In this document: piece after piece, positions 20,759-32,236 of the stretch
Position numbering within the stretch: the first letter of the stretch is position 1
How the letters are laid out: every line of letters starts with the position of its first letter
Source: Alnus glutinosa
Taxonomy: Eukaryota > Streptophyta > Magnoliopsida > Fagales > Betulaceae
DNA length: 64,000 bases
NCBI RefSeq assembly: GCF_958979055.1
Contig: NC_084890.1
Location: 32,409,116 to 32,473,115, forward strand
Direction of reading: 5' to 3'
The notes under the pieces: model-generated
The model's input: only the letters and a program-made list of their open reading frames with translations
The model's database searches: none
Told to the model about the DNA's origin: nothing
Program-made: the position numbers and the translations under genes

Positions 20759-23569
20759 ATGACAGAAACCGTTGTGACCCTTGTCATCAACGAGCTGGTT
20801 CAGTTGATCGTTCATGAATCAAAACTACTAAGGGGAGTCCACCAGGAAGTTGTGGACATTCGAGATGAACTTGAGAGTATCCAGTGTTTTCTCAAAGATA
20901 CAGATAAAGGAGGAGAGCTCCCAGATGGTGTCAAAACATGGGTGAAACAAGTGAGAGAAGTAGCATATCATATAGAAGATGTAATAGATGAATACGTTCT
21001 TCACGTTGCACAACGTCTTCATCAACAAAGTTTTATTGCTTTTCTCCATAAAATTGGTCGTTTATTGAAAAAAATAAAAGCACATCATGACATAGCTACC
21101 AAGATTCAAGATATAAAAATATCAGTCCGTGAAATAAAGGAACGAAGTGAAAGATATGGTTTTAGTTCCTCAGATCAAGGAACAAGTAGCAGAGCAACAA
21201 TTGTTACATGGCATGACCCTCGAGTGGGTTCACTTTTCATTGAGGAAGATGAAGTTGTGGGTATTGAGTCTACGAGGGATGAACTCGTAAGCTGGTTGGT
21301 GGGGGGAGTATCTAAACGCTCTGTGATTTCAGTGGTAGGCATGGGCGGAATTGGTAAGACAACTCTTACCAAGAAAGTATATGAGAATGAATCAGTGAAG
21401 GGACATTTTGATTGCCGTGTTTGGATCACTGTGTCTCAGTCATACAACATGTCGAAGATCCTCATGTCCATGACAAAGCAAATCTACCAGGCAAAAGAAA
21501 CTGCTCCGGGGCATATAGACATGACAGACGAGATCACGCTAATTAGCCAGCTGAGGAAATGTTTACTGCAAAAGAGGTATGTTGTGGTTTTTGATGATGT
21601 TTGGAAGACAGAGTTTTGGGAAATTGTGAAACATGCTTTACCATACAATGATAGAGGCAGCAGGATTATCATCACAACACGCAGTGATCTTATTGGTGTT
21701 TGTTGTAAAGAATCTTTATCCGATCAAGTGCACAAGCTACAACCTCTATCTCAAGCCAAGGCTTGGGAATTGTTTTGCAGAAAGGCATTCCAGACCGAGT
21801 TCCAAAGGTGTTGTCCGAGAGAGTTGGTGAGAATGTCGATGGACATTGTCAAAAAATGTGAAGGTCTACCACTTGCAATTGTTGCCATAGGTGGTCTTCT
21901 GTCAACAAAGGAGAAGGTGCCGTTAGAATGGCAAAAGTTGCACAATAGCCTTAGTTTTGAGCTAGAATGTAACCCCCACCTTACAAGTATTACTAACATT
22001 CTCTCTCTCAGTTATCATGATCTTCCGTGCTACCTAAAGTCATGCTTTTTGTACTTCGGCATTTTTCCGGAGGACTACTCAATCAGTGGTCCAAGATTAC
22101 ATTGGCTATGGGTAGCTGAGGGCTTTATAAAAGACAAGAAGGGAAAACCATTGGAAGACGTAGCGGGAGAATACTTAATGGAGCTCATCCATAGAAACTT
22201 GGTTCAAGTTTCATTTGGGGAGCATGATTTTGAGATATTCAGAAAGTATAGAATCCATGATCTGTTGCGTGAAATCATCCTATCGAAGGCTGAAGAGTTG
22301 AATTTCTGTCAAGTTCTAGAAGCTGGTGACACAACTTCCCATGGAAAAAGTAGGTGCCTATCAATCCACGATGTTAGAGAAAATATTTTCGAGACAAGTG
22401 AGTACTCCCGGGTTCGTTCTGTTTTTCTCTTCAACATTAATGAAATGCCTAGGTCTTTTATAGTTAAATTGTTCAAAAAGTTCAAGCTTTTGAAAGTGTT
22501 GGATTTTGAAGATGCTCCTATTGACTATCTTCCTCAAGAAGTGGGTAATTTATTCCACTTGAAGCACTTAAGTTTGAGGAGAACAAAAGTAAAGATACTT
22601 CCAGAGTCAGTGGGTAGGCTACAGAACCTACAAACACTAAATGTCGAGGAAACCGCAGTGCGTGAGTTACCGATTGAGATATTTAGGCTTTATAAGTTGA
22701 GACATATTTTGGCTCATTCTAACGACCTTGAAATTAAAATTACCTTTTATTCGGTGAAAGGAGTAAAAGTACATGAAGGGGTTGGATGTTTAAACAACCT
22801 GCAGGCGCTATCTTTAATTGAGGCAAATCATCATGGGGTTGGTTTATTTGAAGAGCTCGGAAAGTTGAGTCAATTGAGGACGTTGGGCATTTCAAATATG
22901 ACTGCAGAACGTGGGAGGGCTCTGTGTACCTCCATACAAAATATGGTCCACCTTAAAATTTTGGTTGTAGGCTCCACCAATGAAGATGAGATTATAGACT
23001 TACAATCAATTTCTTCACCACCTCAATTTCTAGAGCATATCTCTCTATGGGGGCAATTGAAGAAGTTGCCCAACTGGATTCTAGAGCTTCAGAATCTGGC
23101 CACACTAATCTTATCTTTCTCATCATTGAAGGAAGGCTCATTGTCGTGTGTCCAGGCTTTGCCGAATCTAGTTACCCTTTTCCTAAATCATGCTTATGAT
23201 GGGGAGCAGCTGCATTTTGAGGAAGGCGGTTTTCAAAAACTCAAGAAGCTCACACTCAGAGAGTTGAAAAGATTAAAGATGGTGGAAATAGATAGGGGAT
23301 CACTGCCCGTTCTTGAGCAACTAGAGATTGGGCCATGCCCGCAGATGAAGGAGGTACCCTCTAGAATTCACTACTTGAAAAGCCTAAAGATTCTCAACTT
23401 CTATGAAATGCAGCGAGAATTTGTCATACGCATGCTGCCGAATACAGGCGAAGATTATTGGAAAGTCAAGAAGGTAACTACTATCTATCTCAGTTATAGG
23501 ATTAAAGGAGAGCGATATCAAATATACAAGCTTGGTGGCTCAGAGTTGTTGGAGCATCTGCAACGGTGA
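20759..23569 (+). CDS. RPM1-like CC-NB-ARC-LRR disease resistance protein, intact
   Basis: Single-exon coding sequence of 936 codons, ATG to TGA, without lesions. The start is chosen because MTETVVTLVIN is shared by all copies and lies just after the conserved acceptor. Residues: Rx-type coiled coil about 1-130 with EDVIDEYV at 73-80; NB-ARC about 165-510 with P-loop GMGGIGKTT 194-202, RNBS-A FDCRVWITVSQSY 217-229, kinase-2 YVVVFDDVW 274-282, RNBS-B SRIIITTR 301-308, GLPLA 369-373, RNBS-D CFLYFGIFPED 429-439 and IHD at 499-501 in the MHD position; LRRs about 545-936. Length fits RPM1-type receptors. By family it should be an ADP/ATP-switched immune sensor; the effector or guarded protein cannot be read from sequence. 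Candidate leader exon and 3'-UTR intron flank it. One of two fully open members here. Confidence 0.95.
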   Translation: MTETVVTLVINELVQLIVHESKLLRGVHQEVVDIRDELESIQCFLKDTDKGGELPDGVKTWVKQVREVAYHIEDVIDEYVLHVAQRLHQQSFIAFLHKIGRLLKKIKAHHDIATKIQDIKISVREIKERSERYGFSSSDQGTSSRATIVTWHDPRVGSLFIEEDEVVGIESTRDELVSWLVGGVSKRSVISVVGMGGIGKTTLTKKVYENESVKGHFDCRVWITVSQSYNMSKILMSMTKQIYQAKETAPGHIDMTDEITLISQLRKCLLQKRYVVVFDDVWKTEFWEIVKHALPYNDRGSRIIITTRSDLIGVCCKESLSDQVHKLQPLSQAKAWELFCRKAFQTEFQRCCPRELVRMSMDIVKKCEGLPLAIVAIGGLLSTKEKVPLEWQKLHNSLSFELECNPHLTSITNILSLSYHDLPCYLKSCFLYFGIFPEDYSISGPRLHWLWVAEGFIKDKKGKPLEDVAGEYLMELIHRNLVQVSFGEHDFEIFRKYRIHDLLREIILSKAEELNFCQVLEAGDTTSHGKSRCLSIHDVRENIFETSEYSRVRSVFLFNINEMPRSFIVKLFKKFKLLKVLDFEDAPIDYLPQEVGNLFHLKHLSLRRTKVKILPESVGRLQNLQTLNVEETAVRELPIEIFRLYKLRHILAHSNDLEIKITFYSVKGVKVHEGVGCLNNLQALSLIEANHHGVGLFEELGKLSQLRTLGISNMTAERGRALCTSIQNMVHLKILVVGSTNEDEIIDLQSISSPPQFLEHISLWGQLKKLPNWILELQNLATLILSFSSLKEGSLSCVQALPNLVTLFLNHAYDGEQLHFEEGGFQKLKKLTLRELKRLKMVEIDRGSLPVLEQLEIGPCPQMKEVPSRIHYLKSLKILNFYEMQREFVIRMLPNTGEDYWKVKKVTTIYLSYRIKGERYQIYKLGGSELLEHLQR

Positions 23570-24154
23570 GTCTTGGAGGATCAAACTGCCATGCAGTTCA
23601 GTGATAGACAAGGCATGTGCCTCTAAGCCACAAGGCTTCCATGAATTTTTAATATTTTTCTTTTCAGTTTTGTTATATGTAATGCTAAATTCTTCACATT
23701 ATGTGGCTCACTAAGCAAGACTTGCATTGGCCAGCAAGTTCCAACCTAGGCTACAGTTTGAAATGTTACCACAACCTTTTACACTTTAATTATATTGTGT
23801 TTAATTCTTTTTTTTTTGTACTTCTTTTTATTTGATATTTTAATGTTTCATCACTAAAAATAGTTTGATACTAATCTATGTTACAACTAGGATCTAGCAC
23901 ATTCCACTATCATAAAAGAGTAATATTTGTGATAGAATTCCCCATAAATTGGAAATATTCCAGACTTCCAAACTCACACATTCCACTATCCAATTAAATT
24001 ATATTAGAGCAAAATTACCTTAAAACAACATTGCATTATAGAAAGGTTTATGTAGTTTGGCTAAACTTGCATTTTGAGTGGACAATGTTAAATCAGGCTG
24101 AGGAGCTTGAAATATTGAATTCTAATGTACAATAGTTTTCCCTGTCTTTTGCAG
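23570..24154 (+). other. 3' UTR with probable GC-AG intron (23613-24154)
   Basis: The conserved donor after the stop reads AAG|GCATGT instead of AAG|GTATGT; GC donors are tolerated by the spliceosome. Acceptor 'ctgtcttttgcag' ends at 24154. If unspliced, the 3' UTR simply extends. Confidence 0.4.
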
Positions 24155-24454
24155 TTTTTCTTCTTGGCCCTTTGATTTGACAGCAAATCTTTCAATTCAT
24201 GGCTTAAGCAACATATAACTGATGGCTTAAGCTAGTGACCTAGTAAAGTGGCGGGAATCAAAGGCCACGACGTTACAAAGTAGCAAGAAAATTAGTATTC
24301 TAAGTCACTGACTGTTGTTTGTGTGAATATTAATTGGTGTGTTACTGTGTTATTTCCATCTCGAAAGTAATAATTATTCCTAGCTATTTCTCATTTTGGA
24401 AGAATAACTATTTCACATGAATAGTTTTCCCTGCGAATAATAAAGTAACTATTA
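24155..24454. other. NLR downstream flank, no gene
   Basis: Similar to 47580-47900 ('gctagtgac' and 'gaataactatt' blocks). Nothing coding. Confidence 0.4.
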
Positions 24455-24880
24455 TGCTCCGTTTATTTCGAAGTAAAATATTTTTTTGTTGTAAAATATT
24501 TTAACGAAATTATTTTTTAAGAAAAAATAATTTTTTTAAAAATATTTTTCGGCGTTTGACTCATACGAAAAAATCGTTAACGGCGTCACTAGTGACGAGA
24601 TTTCGTCCCTAGTCGGCAGTATTCCTGCCACTTTCACAAGATTTCGGCAAACTGGCCGGATTCCAGCCGTACTGGCCATATTCCAGTAAGTTTTGCAGGA
24701 ATCTGGTCGTCGAATTCCAGCGCCGGCCAGATTCCGGCCTATCTTGCCGAAATCCGGTGGTGGTTGCTAGCACCAGAATTTGGCGATCGGATACCAAAAT
24801 TCGGGGACCTTCGGCGGCATATTCGGGCTGCCAACAAACTCCAATGGCCGATGGTGGCGAATACCTTGAATTCGACATGA
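24455..24880. mobile_element. DNA element with GCTCCGTTTATTTCG end and GC-rich core
   Basis: The left terminus resembles the MITE at 12018. The core (24560-24850) is GC-rich with repeated 'ccggattccag' and 'ttccggcc' motifs, which produces a spurious minus-strand frame. No right terminus is recognised; it is probably truncated or fused to the next element. Confidence 0.45.
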
Positions 24881-25010
24881 AATTAGTGGGTTAAGGTTGA
24901 AAGGTTTGACCCGTTTAATTAAATGGGCCGGATTAGAGTTGATCTATATTTTTATGTACGCATACTCCAACACGACCCGAAACTAATATATAAAGACAAA
25001 TTGTCACTCT
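24881..25010. mobile_element. Fragment of a 'gacacgacccg/ttaattaaatgggtc' repeat
   Basis: The 'acccgtttaattaaatgggc' core and 'cacgacccga' block match a dispersed plant repeat type also seen at 48290-48560. Only a fragment is present. Confidence 0.4.
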
Positions 25011-25084
25011 TACTATTGACATAGCAACAGACAATTCTCCAAATATTCAACTAAATAAAGCATGTGAAAGTTTGTGCGTTAGTT

Positions 25085-25530
25085 TACAACTAATCCTCCT
25101 TACTTTGCTTAGGCAAACGTGTCAAGATCCACACCTCCTTTACGACTAGAGGAAAGGCATATGACTTTTCTTTGACTCTTTTGGTTTATTGTGAGCAACT
25201 CGCGTTATTTAGCTGACTCTTTTTTCCTTGTTTAGCGGTCAACTGAAAAATGGACGAGACTTTTGGTTGGTCCAAGGAAAAGAAAAGGTTGTATGCTTAA
25301 TTGCGTGTATGCTGGTTCAAAGAAGCCCCAAATTAGTTGTGTGCTGATTAGTCAACAGTAATCGCAACGTCCTAACTGCAGCTAGACTTGTCTTGTCGTA
25401 CTCACTGAAATTTCCAACCCATTCTCTAAAGCATCATACGAATATGGAGAAAGAAAATGTGGTTGGTTGAGCATATATATATAATACTCTCATATGTGGT
25501 TAATAACTTAATATAGCATCACCATATGGT
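25085..25530 (+). repeat. NLR upstream module, truncated copy
   Basis: Matches 17240-17640, including the TATA-like stretch near 25472, then jumps straight into NLR 3'-end sequence at about 25531. The leader exon, leader intron and almost the whole gene are missing. Confidence 0.75.
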
Positions 25531-25655
25531 TATCACTTGTTGGAGCGTCTGCACAGGTGAGTCTTGGAGGTTCAAACTGCCATTCAGTTTGAGTGATGGA
25601 CAAGGTATGCGATCTTAGCCACAAGACTTCCATGAAAATTTTGTAGTTAAGCTAT
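25531..25655 (+). pseudogene. NLR 3'-end relic (last ~9 codons plus 3' UTR)
   Basis: The 'acttgttggagcgtctgcac' stretch corresponds to the C-terminal LLERLQR codons, followed by the usual 'gtgagtcttggaggttcaaa' and 'gatggacaaggtatg' downstream signature. It is joined directly to the upstream module on the left and cut by a CACTA end on the right, so it marks a deleted gene copy. Confidence 0.8.
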
Positions 25656-26540
25656 CACTACAAAAAAAAACTCCAATATTAGTAGCGTGTCTACAGTAGT
25701 TACTTTTACGACACGCCACTAATTAGTGAGGTCGCAAGTTATAACAGGCCACTATTTTATTTTAGTGGCGTTTATGTTTTGCCACCTCACTAATTAGTGG
25801 CGTGTCTTTAAGGCAAGCCATTATTTAGTAGCATGTCCGTCTTCCAGGCCACTAATTGAGTGGCGTGTCAGGATGACACGCCACTAATTTTGTGTCATGA
25901 AATTGTAAAAATTTCACAAAAACCCGCGCACGACGATTAATTTTCAGTCCATGTCTATTCACTAAAAAATCAGTGGCGTGTCTAGATTACACGCCACTAT
26001 TTAGTGGCATTTTTAGATGACAAGCCACTATTTAGTGGCGTGTCTGTGTCCACACGCCACTAATTGTTTCTAGAACAACGCGGGTAGTTCTAAACATTTA
26101 GTGCAAACACCCCACAAAATAGTGGCCTGTTTCTATAGAAAGGCCACTAAATAGTGGCGTGTTTGTACAAACACACCACTAATGCAGATTAGAAATATCT
26201 GAAGACTTGCCAAACACGCTGGTTATCTCAGGTCTCTCTCTCTCTCTACATCAAAGTTGAACACCAAACGCCGCCCTCTAGGCACCAACGTTTCCTCCGC
26301 CCACTCGTCTCTCTCCTGTTTCAGGTATATAAATTTATTTATTTTAATTTGTGTGTGTTTTTTTTCCTGGTTGCTAGCTCCATGCATTTTGGTTGTTAAT
26401 GCATGTAGTTGATTTTTGTCAGGTTTGGTGATTTAATTTAATTGTGTGATAAATGGTCGGTACTCACTGTGGGTTTGTTTTTATTTTTGTGGGTTTAATT
26501 TGCTTGATAAACCATTGTTTGATATTTATTGAGTTCTAGA

Positions 26541-26727
26541 TTAGGCTTGTGTCGTAAGGACAAAACCCAAGAACGTATACGATGTTGGTCATAGTGAAGG
26601 GTCTCATGATGCATGTGTCAACTACCACGAGTGCAAGCCGCTCTTATTGACTAGTTGTAACTCTGATAATAGAGGAGATGACTTTGAACACGACCGTCCT
26701 GATGTAGATCTGATTCAAACGTACGTG
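26541..26727 (+). pseudogene. Exon-like frame in the truncated CACTA, unrecognised
   Basis: After a possible acceptor ('gattag') one + frame is open through KNVYDVGHSEGSHDACVNYH and on to DRPDVDLIQT, then a possible donor 'acgtacgtg'. It has a charged, histidine and cysteine-containing composition. I do not recognise the family. A second exon-like frame at 27349-27546 (MSYKGKHTVAHGPHQHGQ) follows an acceptor 'tttcgcag'. Both are likely transposon protein fragments. Confidence 0.3.
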
Positions 26728-26814
26728 ATTCACAATATATTTCAATTTCACAATTGTGATAACTTGATTCTATATTGAGTAGTAATTTGTTAACTAGTAT
26801 TACATAATTTGTAA

Positions 26815-27201
26815 GAGCTCTAGCAATAGATTCCTTATATTGGTTCACTTCCCTATGTTTAGGAAAAATTTCATGAAAAACATCAAAAAAACCTTTCACA
26901 GCAGATGCCTAAAATATATAAGAGGGCCTAGGGAATGTACAGTGATTCCTTAAATATACTTGGGCACTATACATTCCCTATGTATTATTTTAATATAAAA
27001 AAGTACATTTAATTGATATAGGGAAGAGAGAAAAAGTAGGCAAGAGAGAAAAAGAATAAAATAAGACTAAAAAAATAATATTTAATTGATATAGGGAAAG
27101 ATAATGGAATCTATTGTGAAGTGTTTTTTTTATAAAAAAACAGAAAGTAGTTTTGTTCCCTAAATATAGAGAAAATGGTTAGGAATCTATTGCTAGTGCT
27201 C
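26815..27201. mobile_element. PIF/Harbinger-type MITE nested in the CACTA
   Basis: The inverted termini GAGCTCTAGCAATAGATTCC and the inverse of GGAATCTATTGCTAGTGCTC differ by one base. TAA flanks both sides (26812-26814 and 27202-27204), the 3-bp duplication typical of PIF/Harbinger. 387 bp, no ORF. It lies in a putative intron of the host element. Confidence 0.88.
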
Positions 27202-27241
27202 TAAATAATAATAATTAATTTGTGCTAACTCTCATGAATTG

Positions 27242-27242
<1 letters not shown>

Positions 27243-27314
<72 letters not shown>
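27243..27314. repeat. (TA)n microsatellite
   Basis: About 70 bp of uninterrupted TA dinucleotides. The neighbouring methionine-tyrosine-isoleucine frame is an artefact of it. Confidence 0.95.
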
Positions 27315-27317
<3 letters not shown>

Positions 27318-27734
27318 TCTGAGTATTTGTTGTATTTCGCAGTTTACAATGAGTTACAAGGGGAAACACACAGTAGCTCATGGACCACATCAACACGGAC
27401 AGTCTACAGCACAGGGGTCAGGACCTAGCGACTATCGGCACATTGAGGCAAGGTACCGACCAAATAAACAGAAAGTAGATTTCAAAAGAAGATCGGAAAG
27501 AAATTTAACCTCAAGCAAACCAAATATACTAATAGTACTGGATTAATAATTTCAGTTATTCTCTTTTTTAATAATTTGAAAACATCATTAACTCGATTAA
27601 TAATTGAAGAAGACATTAATGATCAGGTGGGCCAGGCTTTTACTATAGTTTTTGACCCTATGGTTTGAGGAATAAGGGGACTTTTCCATATATTTATTTT
27701 TCCTTTTTTCTTTTTTCTTTTGTGACCGACTCGC

Positions 27735-29413
27735 CTCTCTGCCGCCTCAAAGCCGAAATGGGAACTAGCTGACCCTTTTTTCCCTTGTTTGGCGGTCAAC
27801 TGAATAGTGGAGTAGTGGACCAGACTTTTGGTCGGTCGAAGGAAAAGAAGAGGCTGGATGCTTGCTCTTGAAGAAGACCAGAAAAATACACTGTGCTATT
27901 CTCTTTACCCTCTCTTCCAAATCTCAAAAGAGTTGCAAACATTAATTGCGTGTATCTTGGTTCAACGCAGGCCCAAAAAAAATAACTAAAACTGAAGCTG
28001 ATTTCTCCATCGTTTGGGCAACCACTCAAGTTAAAAACATCAGCCATCTCACCAACCGCAAGCTACCTTCCTCTGGCACCATTTTTGTCAAACTCTTCAC
28101 CCACAAAATGCTGCCATACCCAACGTAATTCAAGGTAAAAGCTTCAAATTCCCCTACTTTCTGCAATGTTCTTTCTAAGCATAGATTTCTTTTGTTGTTG
28201 TTGAACGTGACTCTTCTTTTTGGGTATTCTTTTCTTTTGCTTTAAAGATTTGATTTTTATGGGGGTTTGTTGTTTTTAGTTTGTGGGTGTTCTTGATTTC
28301 ATTGGGTTTTCTTGAGAGGAGAATATTTAGATTGTGGGTGTTTGCGTCTATGGGAAGTAGTTGGAAGAAGGAAAAAATGAGTGACATAATATTCGGGAAA
28401 GAAGAACGAAAAATAGTTGAATAAAGTGGTCAAAGTGATTCTTAAAATAGGGGGAGGTGATGCTTCTCTGGGCTTTGTAGAACTGAATGGAGTAGGAGTT
28501 TCTGATGTTTCTTCGGATTCTGAATAACTAAATGTAGATGTTGGTGTTTCTGACGCTTATTGCAGAATTACTGTAAGATTATTTCTTCTATTTGAACTCT
28601 AACTCTTGACGCAGGCTAAGAAGCAGGTGTGGCAATATTATTGTTGCTATTTGGCTTGAGTATCATGAGCTTCCTTGTGCATATGATTTGACAAGTGTTT
28701 ATTTCCTGTGCAACACAATGCATGTGTAAATGACAATATATGGTTGTCTTCACCTTAAAATTGGGATGCCTGTCAAAAAGCAGAGACCAATTGTGGTGGG
28801 CTGTCTGCTGAGACCTAGTCATGTAGCTTTTCTGGTGTGTTACTGAAATTAAAGCAGCATCGTGCATTTGGGAGTTCAATTCCTTTCAAAGTTTATAGGG
28901 GTTTGTTGAGCATGTATGAAATGTTGGGTCTGGAACTGATATATATGATGGTTATGGGCTGAGAGACAGAACTTATCTTTAATTGTAAACAAATGAACAT
29001 TATTGATTTGTCTGTATCTGTAAAGTCTAACAGATTGCAAAAGATAAATGAGATCAAGACAGATAATGGTTACTTGATAAAATAGAATTGTAAGGAAATG
29101 TTACAATTAGGTCTAATATTAGTTCTTAGTATAAATAGTATTTGTTCTTCAATACTTTTTACCTTCGAACAACTGTGTTTTTCTTTCCTAATTCGCTTAG
29201 TTTTCAGGATTTCTTGTTCTCGTTTCTCCTTCTAATTAAGTGCTTCTCTTGTATAATTCCTATGTACCTGAGCTGGGCATTCGCTTTTTAATGATATTAT
29301 GATTACTTAGAAAAAAGAATATAATTTCTTACTAAGCGGCATGTCCTCCTTTGGGTTTGGGCCATGAGAACTAACCCAAATTCTTTTGTAATTGTGACAG
29401 TATCATTAACTAG
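27735..29413 (+). repeat. NLR upstream module and leader intron, copy C
   Basis: Similar to 38176-39350. It includes a leader-exon block (about 28000-28134) with a GT donor at 28135, a six-codon uORF (MLPYPT, TAA), a degenerate 29-codon small ORF at 28766, and the acceptor at 29412-29413 before the pseudogene ATG. The proposed intron is about 1.3 kb. Confidence 0.6.
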
Positions 29414-29434
29414 GTGAAGTTCAGACAAGAAACC

Positions 29435-32236
29435 ATGACAGAAACCGTTGTGACCCTTGTCATCAACGAGCTGGTTCAGCTGATCGTTCATGAATCAAAA
29501 TTGCTACGGGGTGTCCACCAGCAAGTTGTGGACATTCAAGATGAACTGGAGAGCATCCAGTGTTTTCTCAGAGATACAGATAAAGGAGGAGACCTCCATG
29601 ATTGTGTCAAAACGTGGGTGAAACAAGAGAAGTAGCATGTCATATAGAAAATGTAATAGATGAATACGTTCTTCGCATGGCATAACGTCTTAATCAGCAA
29701 AGTTTTCTTGCTTTTCTCCATAAAATTGGTCGTTTGTTGAAAAAAATAAAGCCACATCATGACATAGCTACCAAGATTCAAGATATCAAAATATCAGTTT
29801 GTGAAATCAAGGAATGAAGAGAAAGATATGGTTTTAGTTCCTCAGATCAAGGATCAAGTAGCAGAGCAATAAATGTTACATGGCATGACCCTCGAGTGGG
29901 TTCACTTTTCATTGAGGAAGATGAAGTTGTGGGTATTGAGTCTACGAGGGATGAACTCGTAAGTTGGTTGGTGGGGGAAGTATCTAAACACTCTGTGATT
30001 TCAGTGGTAGGCATGGGCGGAATTGGTAAGACAACTCTTACTAAGAAAGTATATGAGAATGCATCAGTGAAAGGACATTTTGATTGCCGGGTTTGGATCA
30101 CTGTGTCTCAGTCATACAACATGTCGAAGATACTCATGTCCATGACAAAGCAAATCTATCCGGCAAGAGAAACTGCTCCGGGGCAAATAGACATGACAGA
30201 TGAGATCACACTAATTAGCCAACTGAGGAAATGTTTACAGCAAAAGAGGTATGTTGTGGTTTTTGATGATGTCTGAAAGACAGAGTTTTGGGAAATTGTG
30301 AAACATGCTTTGCCATGCAATGACAGAGGTAGTAGGATTATCATCACAACACGCAGTGATCTCATTGGTGTTTCTTGTAAAGAATCTTTATATGATCAAG
30401 TGTACAAGCTACAACCTCTATCTCAAGACAAGGCTTCGGAATTGTTTTGTAGAAAGGCATTCCATACCGAGTTTCAGGATGGTTGTCCGAAAGAGTTGGT
30501 GAGACTGTCAATGGACATCGTTAGAAAATGTGAAGGCTTGCCACTTGCAATAGTTGCCATAGGCGGTCTTCTGTCAACAAAGGAGAAGGTGCCGTTAGAA
30601 TGGCAAAAGTTGAACGATAGCCTCAGTTCTGAGCTAGAATGTAATCCCCACCTTACAAGTATCAGTAAGATTCTCTCTCTCAATTATCATGATCTTCCGT
30701 GCTACCTAAAGTCATGCTACTTGTACTTCGGCATTTTTCCGGAGGACTACTCAATTAGTGGCTTAAGATTACTTTGGCTATGGGTAGCTGAGGGCTTTAT
30801 AGAAGGAAAGAAGGAAAAACCATTGGAAGACATAGCGGAAGAATACTTAATGGAGCTCATCCATAGAAACTTGGTTCAAGTTTCATTTGGGGATATGGAT
30901 TATGAGATACATAGAAAGTATAGGATTCATGATCTGCTGCATGAAATCATCCTATCGAAGGCTGAAGAGTTGAATTTCTGTCGAGTTTTGGAAGCAGGTG
31001 ACACAACTTTCCATGGGAAAAGTCGATGCCTTTCAATCCACAATGCTAGAGAAAATTTTTTTGAGACAAGTGAGTACTCTCAGGTTCGTTCTATTTTCTC
31101 TTCAACACTAACAAAATTCCCAGGTCTTTCATAGTGAAATTGTTCAAAAAGTTCAAGCTTTTGAAAGTGTTGGATTTTGAAGATGCTCCTATAGATTATC
31201 TTCCTCAAGAAGTGGGCAATTTATTCCACTTGAAGAACTTACGTTTGAGGAGAACAAAAGTGAAGATACTTCCAAAGTCAATGGGTAGACTACAAAACCT
31301 ACAGACACTAAATGTCTTGGAAATCGCAGTGCATGAGCTACCAATTGAGATATTAAGGCTTTCTAAGCTGAGATACATTTTGGCTCATTCTCATGACTTC
31401 GAAGTTGAATGTAGCTTTCATTCTATGCGAGGAGTAAAAATACATGAAGGGGTTGGATGTTTAAAAGACTTGCAAACACTATTAACTATTGATGATCATC
31501 ATGGGGGTGGTCTATTTGAAGAGCTTGGAAAGTTGAGTCAATTGAGGATATTGGGCATTTCAAGGATGATTGCAGAACGTGGGAGAGCTCTGTGTACCTC
31601 CATAAAAAATATGGTCCACCTTAAAAATTTGCATGTAGGCTCCATCAGTGAAAATGAGATTATAGACTTACAATCAATTTCATCACCACCTCCATTTCTA
31701 AAGCATATTTATCTAAGGGGGCGATTGAAAAAGTTGCCTAACTGGATTCTAGAGCTTCAGAATCTGGTCACACTAATCTTATTTTTCTCATCATTGAAGG
31801 AAGATCCATTGTCGTGTGTCCAGGCTTTGCCAAATCTAGTTACCCTTTCTCTCAATCATGCTTATGATGGGAGCAGCTGCATTTTGAGGAAGGCGGTTTT
31901 CGAAAACTCAAGAAGCTCACACTAAGAGAATTGAAAAGATTAAAGATGATGGAAATAGATAGGGGATCATTGCCCGTTCTTGAACAACTTGAGATCGGGC
32001 CATGCCCGCAAATGAAGGAAGTACCCTCTGGAATCCACCACCTGAAAAGTCTAAAGATTCTCGACTTCTATGAAATGCAGGGAGAATTTGTCCTATGTAT
32101 GCAGCCATATACTGGCGAAGATTATTGAAAAGTCAAGAAGGTAACTACTATCCGTCTCAAGTATAGGATTAAAGGAGAACGATATCAAATATACAAGCTT
32201 GGTGACTCAGACTTGTTGGAGCATCTGCAACAGTGA
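29435..32236 (+). pseudogene. RPM1-like CNL pseudogene with seven lesions
   Basis: It keeps the ATG (29435) and terminal TGA (32234-32236) of the 936-codon family, but the frame is broken by a 4-base deletion near 29626 (immediate TAG at 29633), TAA at 29683-29685, TGA at 29815-29817, TGA in place of the kinase-2 tryptophan at 30274-30276, 1-base deletions near 31097 and 31867, and TGA at 32126-32128. NB-ARC segments remain readable (GMGGIGKTT near 30017, GLPLA, CYLYFGIFPED, RIHDLL), and LRR sequence follows. The LRR subtype (PPPFL...IYLRGRL) groups with the 61568 gene and not with those at 20759 or 40573. It cannot make a full receptor. The upstream module is normal, so it may still be transcribed and could yield small RNAs. 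Confidence 0.92.

Larger units (their letters stand above)
25656..27640 (+). mobile_element. Truncated CACTA-type element, second family
   Basis: Begins CACTACAAAAAAAAACTCC at 25656, inside NLR 3' UTR sequence. The first 540 bp carry many AGTGGCGTGT/ACACGCCAC repeats in both orientations, a different subterminal motif from the element at 4074. A CT-rich leader (26230-26324) ending CAG|GTATAT resembles a first exon and donor. Exon-like frames follow at about 26540-26725 and 27349-27546. No right end (TAGTG) is found before NLR module sequence resumes near 27735, so it is 3'-truncated. The right limit is approximate. It may be the 5' end of an autonomous element. Confidence 0.65.

Noticed and set aside
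24609..24878. Minus-strand 89-codon frame
   Set aside because: It arises from the repeated 'ttccggcc' core of a DNA element and has no conserved protein features.
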